From Chloroflexia bacterium (lineage in GTDB: Bacteria > Chloroflexota > Chloroflexia > Thermomicrobiales > CFX8), in contig JACCZH010000192.1 of NCBI GenBank assembly GCA_013696045.1, forward strand, positions 1 through 13,498: a stretch of 13,498 bases of DNA, written 5' to 3'. The notes under the pieces are model-generated. The model did not search any database, had not been told where the DNA came from, and saw only the letters and a list, made by a program, of their open reading frames with translations. Shown piece by piece: positions 5,656 through 12,437 of this stretch (positions are counted from its first letter, which is position 1; every line of letters begins with the position of its first letter). Made by a program: the position numbers and the translations under genes.

Positions 5656-7273
5656 GACTCACTTTCAACAAAAACGATTCAAAACGGTGCTTGGGGCTCG
5701 TATCCTGACAGCTGTGCTCATCGTGCTTTTAGGCAGTGCGATTGGGTCTTGCTCGCTTATCGACCGCGCGACAGACGGTGCTTCCAGCAATCAGCACCTC
5801 ACCCTTGCTGGATCCGTATACGGTCCGGCCACGCTTGACCCTGCATTAGTGCGCGATGTCGAATCGGCCTTCCTCTCACGGCAGATTTTTCGAGGATTGG
5901 TCAGTCTGGACGAGTCACTGCAACCTCAGCCTGAACTCGCGCGAGACATTGAGATCTCACCGGATGGCATGGCGTACCGGTTCGTCCTGCATGATAGCGG
6001 AACGTTTCATGACGGCTCCCCGATTGACGCTCATGCCGTGGTCGGTTCCTTCAACCGCGCAAGTGACCCTGCATTGGCTTCTGGAGACGGAAGTGCATTA
6101 CCGGCGGCAACCTATTTCGCCGACATTGAAGGCATCGACGAACGGCTGAGTGGTCAGTCGAGCACCATATCGGGGATTATTGCCACTGATCGCTGGACGG
6201 TGGTGATGACACTTCAGCGGCCCGCCGTCAACTTTCTGGCCAAGCTGACCGGCTCTCCGGCCTCGATTGTCGATATTCGGACCGTAGGCATCGAGAACTG
6301 GTGGCAGACGGCAAACGGATCGGGACCGTTTGTCCTGGAATCCTACCGTCCCGAGCAACGCCTCGAATTGACATCGTTCGGAAATTACGTTTCCGGTGAA
6401 CCGCGATTGGAAGCAGTTACCGTCCTGTTTGGCGCAGACGCCCTCCAACCGCTCAATCTGTACCAGGCGGGGCAAATAGGGATAACGAGCGTGCCCTTGT
6501 GGGCAGTTGACCGCCTCTTGACTCCGACCGATCCACTACACCCTGACCTGGTGGAGTTGCCAAGGCTCTCCACCACGTTCATTGCATTGAATCCAGATGC
6601 CGAGCCATTCGACGATCCCGAAGTGCGCCGGATGATCGTTCATGGAATCGATCGTGAGAAGCTCGTTGATGTCATGCACGATGGCCGGGTTCAACTGGCG
6701 CAAGGAATGATCGCGCCAGGCATCGGCGAGGCTATGTGGCCGGCTGAGATACCGTCTCATGACGTCACGCTGGCTCGCGAGCTCGCTAATAACGTTGGCG
6801 ATCTGCAACCACCGGCAACATTGTTCGAGCCTGGCGGAGGCGTGAGCACGACGGTTCAGGCGGTTCTGGAGCGAGACCTCGGGATCGATATGGATGTTGT
6901 CGACCAGCCATGGCCTGAGTTCACGGAACGACTGTCGCAACGTGACCTGCCAGGTTTCGTCCTGACCTGGGTGGCCGACTTTCCGGACCCTGAAAATGTC
7001 CTTGCGACACTATTGAGAACAGGTAGCCCCGATAATTATCTGGGTTACTCGAACCTGTCCTTCGATCGGTTGGTGCAAGCAGCAAATGCAGAGACGGACG
7101 TTCAGCGCCGCCGCGAGCTCTATCTGGAGGCTCAACAGCTCGCGATTGATGATGCCGTCATCATTCCCTTGTATCATGAGATGTCGTATACGCTGGTCCA
7201 GCCGTGGGTTCGCGGTCTGGTGGTGACCGAAATAGGCATTCTTGCACTTGAAGATGTTTGGATAGAGGATTAG
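5654..7273 (+). CDS. Family 5 extracellular solute-binding lipoprotein (oligopeptide/dipeptide type)
   Basis: A 539-residue substrate-binding protein of the SBP_bac_5 (OppA/DppA) family, which captures peptides or similar ligands outside the membrane for an ABC importer. The N-terminus has basic residues, a hydrophobic stretch (about 18-29) and a lipobox IGSC ending at Cys33 (5750-5752), so it is probably a membrane-anchored lipoprotein. Family features follow: GSVYGPATLDPAL near 53-65, FRGLVSLDESLQPQPELARD, a GTFHDGSPIDAHAVV segment, and near the C-terminus a TWVADFPDPENVL motif and IIPLYHEM. The ORF is open upstream to 5513, but the lipoprotein signal fixes the start at the ATG at 5654. No ribosome site is visible. 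No permease or ATPase gene lies beside it, so it is an orphan binding protein; TTG of the GNAT gene follows 5 nt after the stop. Confidence 0.9.
   Translation: MTHFQQKRFKTVLGARILTAVLIVLLGSAIGSCSLIDRATDGASSNQHLTLAGSVYGPATLDPALVRDVESAFLSRQIFRGLVSLDESLQPQPELARDIEISPDGMAYRFVLHDSGTFHDGSPIDAHAVVGSFNRASDPALASGDGSALPAATYFADIEGIDERLSGQSSTISGIIATDRWTVVMTLQRPAVNFLAKLTGSPASIVDIRTVGIENWWQTANGSGPFVLESYRPEQRLELTSFGNYVSGEPRLEAVTVLFGADALQPLNLYQAGQIGITSVPLWAVDRLLTPTDPLHPDLVELPRLSTTFIALNPDAEPFDDPEVRRMIVHGIDREKLVDVMHDGRVQLAQGMIAPGIGEAMWPAEIPSHDVTLARELANNVGDLQPPATLFEPGGGVSTTVQAVLERDLGIDMDVVDQPWPEFTERLSQRDLPGFVLTWVADFPDPENVLATLLRTGSPDNYLGYSNLSFDRLVQAANAETDVQRRRELYLEAQQLAIDDAVIIPLYHEMSYTLVQPWVRGLVVTEIGILALEDVWIED
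7264..7269 (+). promoter_or_regulatory. Ribosome binding site deciding the TTG start of the GNAT gene
   Basis: AGAGGA lies 9 nt before the TTG at 7279-7281 and overlaps the last codons of the lipoprotein gene. An earlier in-frame TTG at 7258 has no comparable site, so 7279 is preferred. Confidence 0.55.
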
Positions 7274-7278
7274 GCGTT

Positions 7279-8172
7279 TTGACCGAGGTAATTGACTATA
7301 TTCGCCAACGAGAACTTGGTGGCGACATCAGGTTGCTTGCGCCCGAAGATGTCGGCAGGCTCCGTCAATCGTGGGACGCCCGTCATACGCTCACTGATCT
7401 GCGGCAGATCGCCTCCAGCCCCGCAAACCTGTCTCTTTGGAACGCGCGCACTGGAGAATACGTCGTCGGTGGACCCTGGCGGCATCGCACGGAGATTCTG
7501 GAGATCGTCGATATCGCGGCGGTTGGCGGCGCGGTCGAACTTGTACAGGCGTTTGCCCAGACAGCCGAGGAGCGCGGCGTAGAGCTTGTGCTTGTTCCGG
7601 AACGGTCCGAGCGCCGGAAAGAGCAGTTCTACGGAGCGGTAGGGTTTGAGGCCATCGAGGAAATCACTATTTACGAGATGCACCATTTGCGGCCGCCGCG
7701 GCATCGGCCTCTGATTCCTGTCTTTAACCGGATTGATATTCACCACCCCGGTTCGCACCATACGTTGCTCGAACTTGACAACGAGGCGTTCCCCTGGCTA
7801 TGGCGCAACAGCGAGGCTGAGTTCGCGAATTACGCGGCTGCGCCCGGTGTGGAGATTGAGATTGCATTCGATAACGGGGGCCGCCCGCTGGCGTATGTTG
7901 GTTACACGAAACTGCGTACGTGGGGACATCTTGATCGGATCGCCGTATCGCCGGCAGCTCAAGGAGGCGGGTTAGGCAGGGTGGCGCTGGAATATGCTGT
8001 GGCCCGCATGGTGGCGGCCGGCGCGCGACGAGTGGGGCTAAGCACCCAAGCCAACAACCATGTCAGCCGAGCACTGTATGAATCATTTGGATTTCATCGC
8101 AACGCGTCGCATGATTACCGGTTGTATGGGCGACGGTTTGCAACGCAAGGTGAAAAGGAGACGTCTCAGTAA
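7279..8172 (+). CDS. Tandem GNAT-family N-acetyltransferase
   Basis: A 297-residue protein made of two GNAT-like halves. The C-terminal half is a full acetyl-CoA-dependent acetyltransferase: LDRIAVSPAAQGGGLG (218-233) is motif A with the Q-x-x-G-x-G type pyrophosphate loop, and NNHVSRALYESFGFHR (259-274) is motif B. The N-terminal half is degenerate: it lacks a clear acetyl-CoA loop but ends in FYGAVGFEAIEEITIYEM (117-134), which mirrors the motif B end. Two-domain GNAT proteins of about 300 residues, such as mycothiol synthase, share this layout, but nothing here identifies mycothiol as the substrate. TTG at 7279 is chosen because AGAGGA lies 9 nt upstream. The gene sits 5 nt after the lipoprotein gene, and its TAA overlaps the aroC ATG (TAATG), so it is co-transcribed with both. 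The substrate is unknown. Confidence 0.85.
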   Translation: MTEVIDYIRQRELGGDIRLLAPEDVGRLRQSWDARHTLTDLRQIASSPANLSLWNARTGEYVVGGPWRHRTEILEIVDIAAVGGAVELVQAFAQTAEERGVELVLVPERSERRKEQFYGAVGFEAIEEITIYEMHHLRPPRHRPLIPVFNRIDIHHPGSHHTLLELDNEAFPWLWRNSEAEFANYAAAPGVEIEIAFDNGGRPLAYVGYTKLRTWGHLDRIAVSPAAQGGGLGRVALEYAVARMVAAGARRVGLSTQANNHVSRALYESFGFHRNASHDYRLYGRRFATQGEKETSQ

Positions 8173-9260
8173 TGGCGAGCACGTACGGAAAATTTTTTCG
8201 GGTTACAACCTGGGGTGAATCGCACGGACCCGCCCTTGGCGCCGTTCTGGATGGCTGCCCGGCTGGTATCGAGGTTGACGAGGCGCTCATTCAGCATGAT
8301 CTCGACCGTCGCAGGGTTGGTCAATCAAAGGTTACATCTCCTCGCAATGAGCGCGACAACGTCCAGATTTTGTCAGGCGTCTTTGAAGGAAGAACGACGG
8401 GCGCGCCGATTTCACTCATCACCTACAACGCCGACGCGGACTCAACCAAGTATGACTCGATCCGGGATCTATACCGTCCGGGCCACGCCGATTACACCTA
8501 CACTGCCAAGTGGGGCCATCGCGATCATCGTGGCGGTGGCCGGTCCAGCGCGCGCGAGACGTGGGGACGGGTCGCGACCAGTTCCATCGCGCGGGCGTTG
8601 CTCAAGCAGGCAGGCATCGACGTCTATGCGTTCACCAAGCAGATCGGCACGATCGTTGCCGAACGATTCGAGCGAGACGCCATTGAGCAGAATCTGGTGC
8701 GCTGTTGCGATCCTGAAGCGGCCGAGCGCATGGTTGCGGCCATTGACCAGATCAAGATCGAGAAGGACAGCCTGGGCGGCATTGTTGAGGTGAGAGCGGA
8801 AGGCGTGCCTCCGGGACTCGGGGAACCGATTGCTGACAAGCTTGACGCCATGATCGGCCAGGCAATGCTGAGTATTCCCGCGACCAAGGGCGTCGAGATC
8901 GGCGAGGGTTTCAAGTCCGCTCCGATGCGTGGCTCGCAGCACAACGACGACCTGTATGTCGATGAATCCGGGCGAGTCCGCACGCGCACGAATCACGCGG
9001 GCGGAATGGTAGGTGGCATCTCGAATGGCGAGACGATCGTCGCCCGTGTCGCGATCAAGCCCACGTCTTCAGTAAGCAGAATTCAGGAAACGGTGGACAT
9101 CTACGGCAACCCACGTGAGATTCTGGTCGAGGGCCGTCACGACCCTTGCGTGGTCCCACGAGCGGTACCGGTGGTCGAAGCCATGATGTTGCTCGTGCTT
9201 GCCGACCTGTATCTCATCAACCGCATGAGCAGGGTTGCCTGGGAGGCGCCGAACGCTTAG
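8172..9260 (+). CDS. aroC: Chorismate synthase
   Basis: AroC eliminates phosphate from 5-enolpyruvylshikimate-3-phosphate to give chorismate, the last shikimate step, using reduced FMN in the cytoplasm. The 362-residue protein has the usual length and all family signatures: WGESHGPALG (14-23), DRRRVGQ with SPRNE (45-60), YRPGHADYTY (101-110), the FMN-binding DHRGGGRSSARET (118-130), and KPTSSVSRIQETVD near the C-terminus. The ATG at 8172 overlaps the TAA of the GNAT gene by one base and is preceded by AAGGAG (8155-8160), 11 nt upstream. Its TAG overlaps the stop codon of convergent aroA, the preceding enzyme of the pathway. The position behind a peptide-binding lipoprotein and an acetyltransferase is unusual but probably reflects operon packing rather than a shared pathway. 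Confidence 0.97.
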   Translation: MASTYGKFFRVTTWGESHGPALGAVLDGCPAGIEVDEALIQHDLDRRRVGQSKVTSPRNERDNVQILSGVFEGRTTGAPISLITYNADADSTKYDSIRDLYRPGHADYTYTAKWGHRDHRGGGRSSARETWGRVATSSIARALLKQAGIDVYAFTKQIGTIVAERFERDAIEQNLVRCCDPEAAERMVAAIDQIKIEKDSLGGIVEVRAEGVPPGLGEPIADKLDAMIGQAMLSIPATKGVEIGEGFKSAPMRGSQHNDDLYVDESGRVRTRTNHAGGMVGGISNGETIVARVAIKPTSSVSRIQETVDIYGNPREILVEGRHDPCVVPRAVPVVEAMMLLVLADLYLINRMSRVAWEAPNA

Positions 9261-10555
9261 TCCCGGCTCGGCTCGATCAAACCGAACAGAATATCCCAAA
9301 ATCGTGGAACCGTTTTACGCACGCACATCGGATCGGCAATTCTAATCCCCGGAGCTTTGACTCCGGTGATGGCATAGCTCATGGCGATGCGATGATCGTC
9401 ATATGTCTGGACAATGGCCGGTTGAGGCTCACCCGGGTAGATCGTGAGTGAGTCCGGCGTTTCGTTTGTCGCGATGCCGAGCCTGCCGAGCTCGGTTGCG
9501 AGGGCAGTCAAACGGTCGGTCTCTTTGAGGCGTATGTGACCGATGTTACGGATCGTTGTCGGACAATTGGCAAACGGCGCGATTGCGGCCAGGGTCATGA
9601 CGGTGTCAGAGATTGCGTTCATATCGACATCCACACCTTGCAATTTATCCGGCCCGCGGACGGTGATGTCTTGTCGTCCGCGATCGACTCGACAGCCCAT
9701 CGACTCCAGCACGTCTACGAATCCGGTGTCACCTTGAGCTGATGATGAAGGCAGTCGCTCAACAGTGATTGATCCGCCGGTCACGGCAGCCAGCGCGAAG
9801 AAGTAACTGGCTGCCGAGGCGTCCGGCTCGACGTTGTACTCGGTGGCATGGTATTTCTGGTCTGGTTCGACCCATATGCGCTGATATTTGTCATGACGCA
9901 GTGTGACGCCGAAAGCGGCCATGGCGTCCGCCGTAAGGTCGATATAAGGCTTGGAGACCAACTCGCCTTCGACGACGATCTCCATTGCGCCTCTAGCGTA
10001 CGGCGCAACCATTGCGAGGGCGCTGAAGTACTGGCTCGACAGATCTCCGGGCATCACGACCGTTTCTCCCGGCAAGCCATTTGTGACGATCTCAAGCGGA
10101 GGACAGCCGGGAGCGCCCAGTTCATTGACGTCAACGCCCATCGAGCGCAGCCCCTCAATTAAAGGTCCGATAGGGCGGGTCCGCATGGCGTCGTTACCAT
10201 CGAGGCGATAGCGTCCAACCCCGAGCGCGACAAGGGCAGTCAAGAAACGCATCGAGGTTCCCGAATTGCCGAGAAAAAGATCTGCCTCAGTGGCTGGAAT
10301 GACGCCATTGGCCCCGCTGACGAGGATGGTCCCGGTGTTCCAATCAGCTTCAACCGCAATGCCGAGTTCCTGCAATGCCGCCACCATATAGCGCGTGTCG
10401 TCGCTGTCGAGCGCTCCGTGGATCGTGGAGACACCAGTCGCCAGAGCCGCAATGGGAAGAGCGCGGTTGGTGAAGCTCTTCGAGCCAGGCAGTGTCACTC
10501 GTCCTGAGATTGGGCCTGGCGCAACTGGAATCGACATTGGGTCGGAGACGATCAT
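9257..10555 (-). CDS. aroA: 3-phosphoshikimate 1-carboxyvinyltransferase (EPSP synthase)
   Basis: AroA joins phosphoenolpyruvate and shikimate-3-phosphate to form EPSP, the substrate of the chorismate synthase encoded opposite. The 432-residue protein is of normal length. It shows LPGSKSFTNRAL (22-33), LGNSGTSMRF (95-104), the shikimate-phosphate-binding SSQY (173-176), PDASAASYF (244-252), the catalytic aspartate in DMNAISDTVM (311-320), RLKETDRL (342-349), YDDHRIAMS (385-393) and KTVPRFW (414-420). The overall pattern is close to class I enzymes. The loop that reads NAGTAMRP in E. coli is NSGTSMRF here, so the position of Pro101 is Phe104. The start is ATG 10555 with GAGG about 12 nt upstream; an internal ATG at 10537 has no ribosome site. 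It follows the epimerase gene by 18 nt and ends in a four-base overlap with aroC. Confidence 0.96.
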   Translation of the reverse strand: MIVSDPMSIPVAPGPISGRVTLPGSKSFTNRALPIAALATGVSTIHGALDSDDTRYMVAALQELGIAVEADWNTGTILVSGANGVIPATEADLFLGNSGTSMRFLTALVALGVGRYRLDGNDAMRTRPIGPLIEGLRSMGVDVNELGAPGCPPLEIVTNGLPGETVVMPGDLSSQYFSALAMVAPYARGAMEIVVEGELVSKPYIDLTADAMAAFGVTLRHDKYQRIWVEPDQKYHATEYNVEPDASAASYFFALAAVTGGSITVERLPSSSAQGDTGFVDVLESMGCRVDRGRQDITVRGPDKLQGVDVDMNAISDTVMTLAAIAPFANCPTTIRNIGHIRLKETDRLTALATELGRLGIATNETPDSLTIYPGEPQPAIVQTYDDHRIAMSYAITGVKAPGIRIADPMCVRKTVPRFWDILFGLIEPSRD

Positions 10556-10573
10556 GGCGGGTGTGTCCTCAGC

Positions 10574-11044
10574 CTATGTAAACTCGATATCCCAAGAGTA
10601 AGGGATATCCGGCGAATCAAAGGGGATGCGATATTCATCGGGATCGTTCGGATCGTAGGGTGTGGTGGGGAAATTCAGCAAGTAGCACGGCTTGGCGCCG
10701 ACGTTCTTGAACCCGTGCAGCACGCCGATCGGTATTTTCACCACGATGCGATTGTCCTCGCCAATGTAGAACTCATTCAAGTGCCCGTAGGTCGGCGAGT
10801 TTTCGCGCATGTCATAGAGAGGCACCTTTATCATGCCGACCACGCAGGTGAAATAGTCGGTCTGGTTCTTGTGATAGTGCCAGCCGCGGATGACTCCGGG
10901 ATAGGAAACAGAGACATAACACTGTCCAAAGCCCTCGAAAATCTCATCATCACGGCGCAAGATCTCTGTTAGGGAGCCGCGTTCGTCGGCAAAGGTGGTG
11001 AGCTTCTTGATCTCGACCCCTTCGATCCTTGAAGTAGGAGGCAA
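10574..11044 (-). CDS. RmlC-like cupin (dTDP-4-dehydrorhamnose 3,5-epimerase family), atypical active site
   Basis: A 156-residue cupin related to dTDP-4-dehydrorhamnose 3,5-epimerase, which inverts C3 and C5 of a 4-keto-6-deoxy sugar nucleotide. FADERGSLTEI (18-28), RGWHYHKNQTDY (53-64), YDMRENSPTYG (77-87) and IPIGVLHGF (104-112) match the family; the base His56 and His110 align with His63 and His120 of E. coli RfbC. The lysine of QGKLV is Asp63 here, and the catalytic Tyr133 position falls on Leu/Asn (YLLNFP, 121-126), so it may be a one-centre epimerase, an isomerase or a different cupin enzyme. The frame is open to 11140 inside the preceding gene, but TTG 11044 has AAAGGGA 6 nt upstream, directly after that gene's stop, and gives the usual family N-terminus. 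It sits between the methyltransferase and aroA genes. Confidence 0.85.
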   Translation of the reverse strand: MPPTSRIEGVEIKKLTTFADERGSLTEILRRDDEIFEGFGQCYVSVSYPGVIRGWHYHKNQTDYFTCVVGMIKVPLYDMRENSPTYGHLNEFYIGEDNRIVVKIPIGVLHGFKNVGAKPCYLLNFPTTPYDPNDPDEYRIPFDSPDIPYSWDIEFT

Positions 11045-11050
11045 TGGGAA

Positions 11051-11057
11051 TCCCTTT
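11051..11057 (-). promoter_or_regulatory. Ribosome binding site deciding the TTG start of the RmlC-like gene
   Basis: AAAGGGA on the minus strand begins right after the methyltransferase TAG and lies 6 nt before TTG 11044. It decides against the longer frame that would overlap the methyltransferase gene by about 80 nt. Confidence 0.6.
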
Positions 11058-11855
11058 CTAACCGGCTGCGCCGGCTTTCGTCGTTGCCAGAACGATAATT
11101 CTCTCTGAATCCGAGTCGAATGGTTCCAGATCGTACCCACCGTAGATTGAGACTATCTCCCACTCAGCGCGAGCCAGCAAGTGTTCCAGCTCGAACAGAT
11201 GAATGTAACGGGTCGAGTAGCGGTCAACAAAGCGCGTGAGCTGGCCGGTGTCGCTCGTCGCATCAAAAAACACAGTGGTGTCGATTGTCTGGCTCGCGAG
11301 GTCGTGGGTACGGGCGGCCCACTTGTCAATGCGGGTGCCGCCCGGTAAAAGCGTCTTGAATTCATGCGCGAGCCGGCCGTCAAGCGTTACAAGGTAGTCG
11401 GGATGGGGAACGAAAAGATCCAGGAGCAGGATTCCACCGGTTACGACAACGCTTCGTAGCCCACTGAGGGTCATGAGCTGGCTCTCGACGTCAGGTAGAT
11501 GCAGGAACGTATTGATGGCCGAGAAAGCGAACCAGTATGGCGCATTTGGAAGTGCGTCAGGCTCGGCCAGACGCCGCATGTCGCACGCGACCAACTGGAC
11601 TTCGGATGGCAGACGAGAACGGGCTATGTCGAGCATCGATCTCGAGTTATCAATGCCGGTCAGCTGCAAATTCAGGTCCGTTAACGAGGCGAGTACCCGG
11701 CCGCTGCCACATCCGATCTCAAGCACAGGACCGCCTGCGTTCACGGCGAACTGACGGTACATGTCGATGTCGGTCTCGAAGGCGTCGAATTCCAGATCGT
11801 AGTAGCGCGACAGGATCTCGTAGGTGTCTCGATTTTCGTCGTTCATCTCAATCAT
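11058..11855 (-). CDS. Class I SAM-dependent methyltransferase
   Basis: A cytoplasmic S-adenosylmethionine-dependent methyltransferase of about 265 residues with a Rossmann-like fold. Motif I is PVLEIGCGSGRVL (about 43-55), followed by the acidic ribose-binding end of strand 2 in LTGIDNS, ACDMRRL at strand 3 and a strand 4 region (FAFSAINTFLHL). The N-terminal YEILSRYYDLEFDAF is common in small-molecule methyltransferases of this broad group. No motif identifies the substrate; the downstream RmlC-like gene makes a sugar or glycan precursor one possibility, by neighbourhood only. The start is uncertain: GTG 11873, ATG 11864, ATG 11855 and ATG 11846 are all in frame and none has a convincing ribosome site. 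I chose 11855 because a TACAAT box ends 7 nt before it, which would suit a leaderless message. It heads the operon leading to aroA. Confidence 0.83.
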   Translation of the reverse strand: MIEMNDENRDTYEILSRYYDLEFDAFETDIDMYRQFAVNAGGPVLEIGCGSGRVLASLTDLNLQLTGIDNSRSMLDIARSRLPSEVQLVACDMRRLAEPDALPNAPYWFAFSAINTFLHLPDVESQLMTLSGLRSVVVTGGILLLDLFVPHPDYLVTLDGRLAHEFKTLLPGGTRIDKWAARTHDLASQTIDTTVFFDATSDTGQLTRFVDRYSTRYIHLFELEHLLARAEWEIVSIYGGYDLEPFDSDSERIIVLATTKAGAAG

Positions 11856-11862
11856 GGTCTTC

Positions 11863-11889
11863 ATTGTACGCACCGAAACGATGTATCAT
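11863..11889. promoter_or_regulatory. Possible back-to-back -10 boxes between the methyltransferase and smpB genes
   Basis: On the plus strand TATCAT (11884-11889) lies 6 nt before the smpB ATG at 11896; on the minus strand TACAAT (11868-11863) lies 7 nt before the methyltransferase ATG at 11855. Both match TATAAT at five of six positions. I found no good -35 box for either and neither gene has a clear ribosome site, so transcription may start at the start codon itself. This is a sequence match only. Confidence 0.3.
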
Positions 11890-11895
11890 CACGGG

Positions 11896-12399
11896 ATGAT
11901 GAGCACGAAGAACAAGACTAACACCGAAAACGCTGGCAAGCGATCGGGCCAGAAGGTGATTATGGTGAACCGCAAGGCGTTTCACGACTTTCACATTGAA
12001 GAGCAGCTCGAAGCCGGCATTCAGCTCAATGGCACGGAGATTAAGTCGATCCGGGAGGGCAAGGTCAACATTCGTGACGCCTATGCCCGTGTCGACAATG
12101 GGGAAGTCTGGCTCGTCGGGATGCATATTTCACCCTATGGGCAAGCCTCGGAGTATTTCAATCATGATCCTCTTCGGGTGAGGAAGCTGCTGCTGCGCCG
12201 CGAGCAGATTGACCATTTGAGCCGCCAGATAGACACCAAGGGTTTTACCCTTGTGCCGGTTCGCATGGTACTAAGAAACGGGCGCGCAAAAATTGATATT
12301 GGCCTGGCGCGCGGAAAGCAGTTGTACGATAAACGGCAGGATCTGGCCGCAAGAGAAGCCAACCGGGACATCGAGCGAGCCTTGCGTCGCCGCGACTAA
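11896..12399 (+). CDS. smpB: SsrA-binding protein SmpB
   Basis: SmpB binds the tRNA-like end of tmRNA and brings it to ribosomes stalled on messages without a stop codon. The protein of 166 or 167 residues has the family's core: VNRKAFHDFHIEEQLEAGI (about 24-42), LNGTEIKSIREGKVNI, the RVRKLLLRREQI helix, and the C-terminal basic tail DKRQDLAAREANRDIERALRRR, whose GKQLYDKR segment mimics the anticodon region. It begins with a basic, disordered-looking stretch (MMSTKNKTNTENAGKRSGQK), as usual. Two adjacent ATGs (11896 and 11899) are possible starts; the frame is open further upstream, but that part overlaps the divergent gene and does not resemble SmpB. There is no clear ribosome site. The tmRNA gene begins 38 bp after the stop, a close pairing of functional partners. 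Confidence 0.96.
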   Translation: MMSTKNKTNTENAGKRSGQKVIMVNRKAFHDFHIEEQLEAGIQLNGTEIKSIREGKVNIRDAYARVDNGEVWLVGMHISPYGQASEYFNHDPLRVRKLLLRREQIDHLSRQIDTKGFTLVPVRMVLRNGRAKIDIGLARGKQLYDKRQDLAAREANRDIERALRRRD

Positions 12400-12410
12400 A
12401 GGTGTATACT
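12382..12410 (+). promoter_or_regulatory. Putative ssrA promoter
   Basis: TTGCGT (12382-12387) and TATACT (12405-12410) are separated by exactly 17 nt; TATACT has five of six consensus bases, while the -35 box has only the TTG core. The -35 box lies in the last codons of smpB. Transcription would start near 12417, leaving about 20 nt to be removed by RNase P at the mature 5' end (12438). ssrA may also be read through from smpB. Confidence 0.5.
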
Positions 12411-12437
12411 CCCTATTCGCGAATCAGTCGCGCATGC

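Noticed and set aside
7258..7278. TTG 7258 as the GNAT start
   Set aside because: It overlaps the lipoprotein gene and lacks a ribosome site, whereas TTG 7279 has AGAGGA 9 nt upstream.
11045..11140. Longer 188-residue form of the RmlC-like protein
   Set aside because: It would overlap the methyltransferase gene by about 80 nt; TTG 11044 has a well-placed AAAGGGA.
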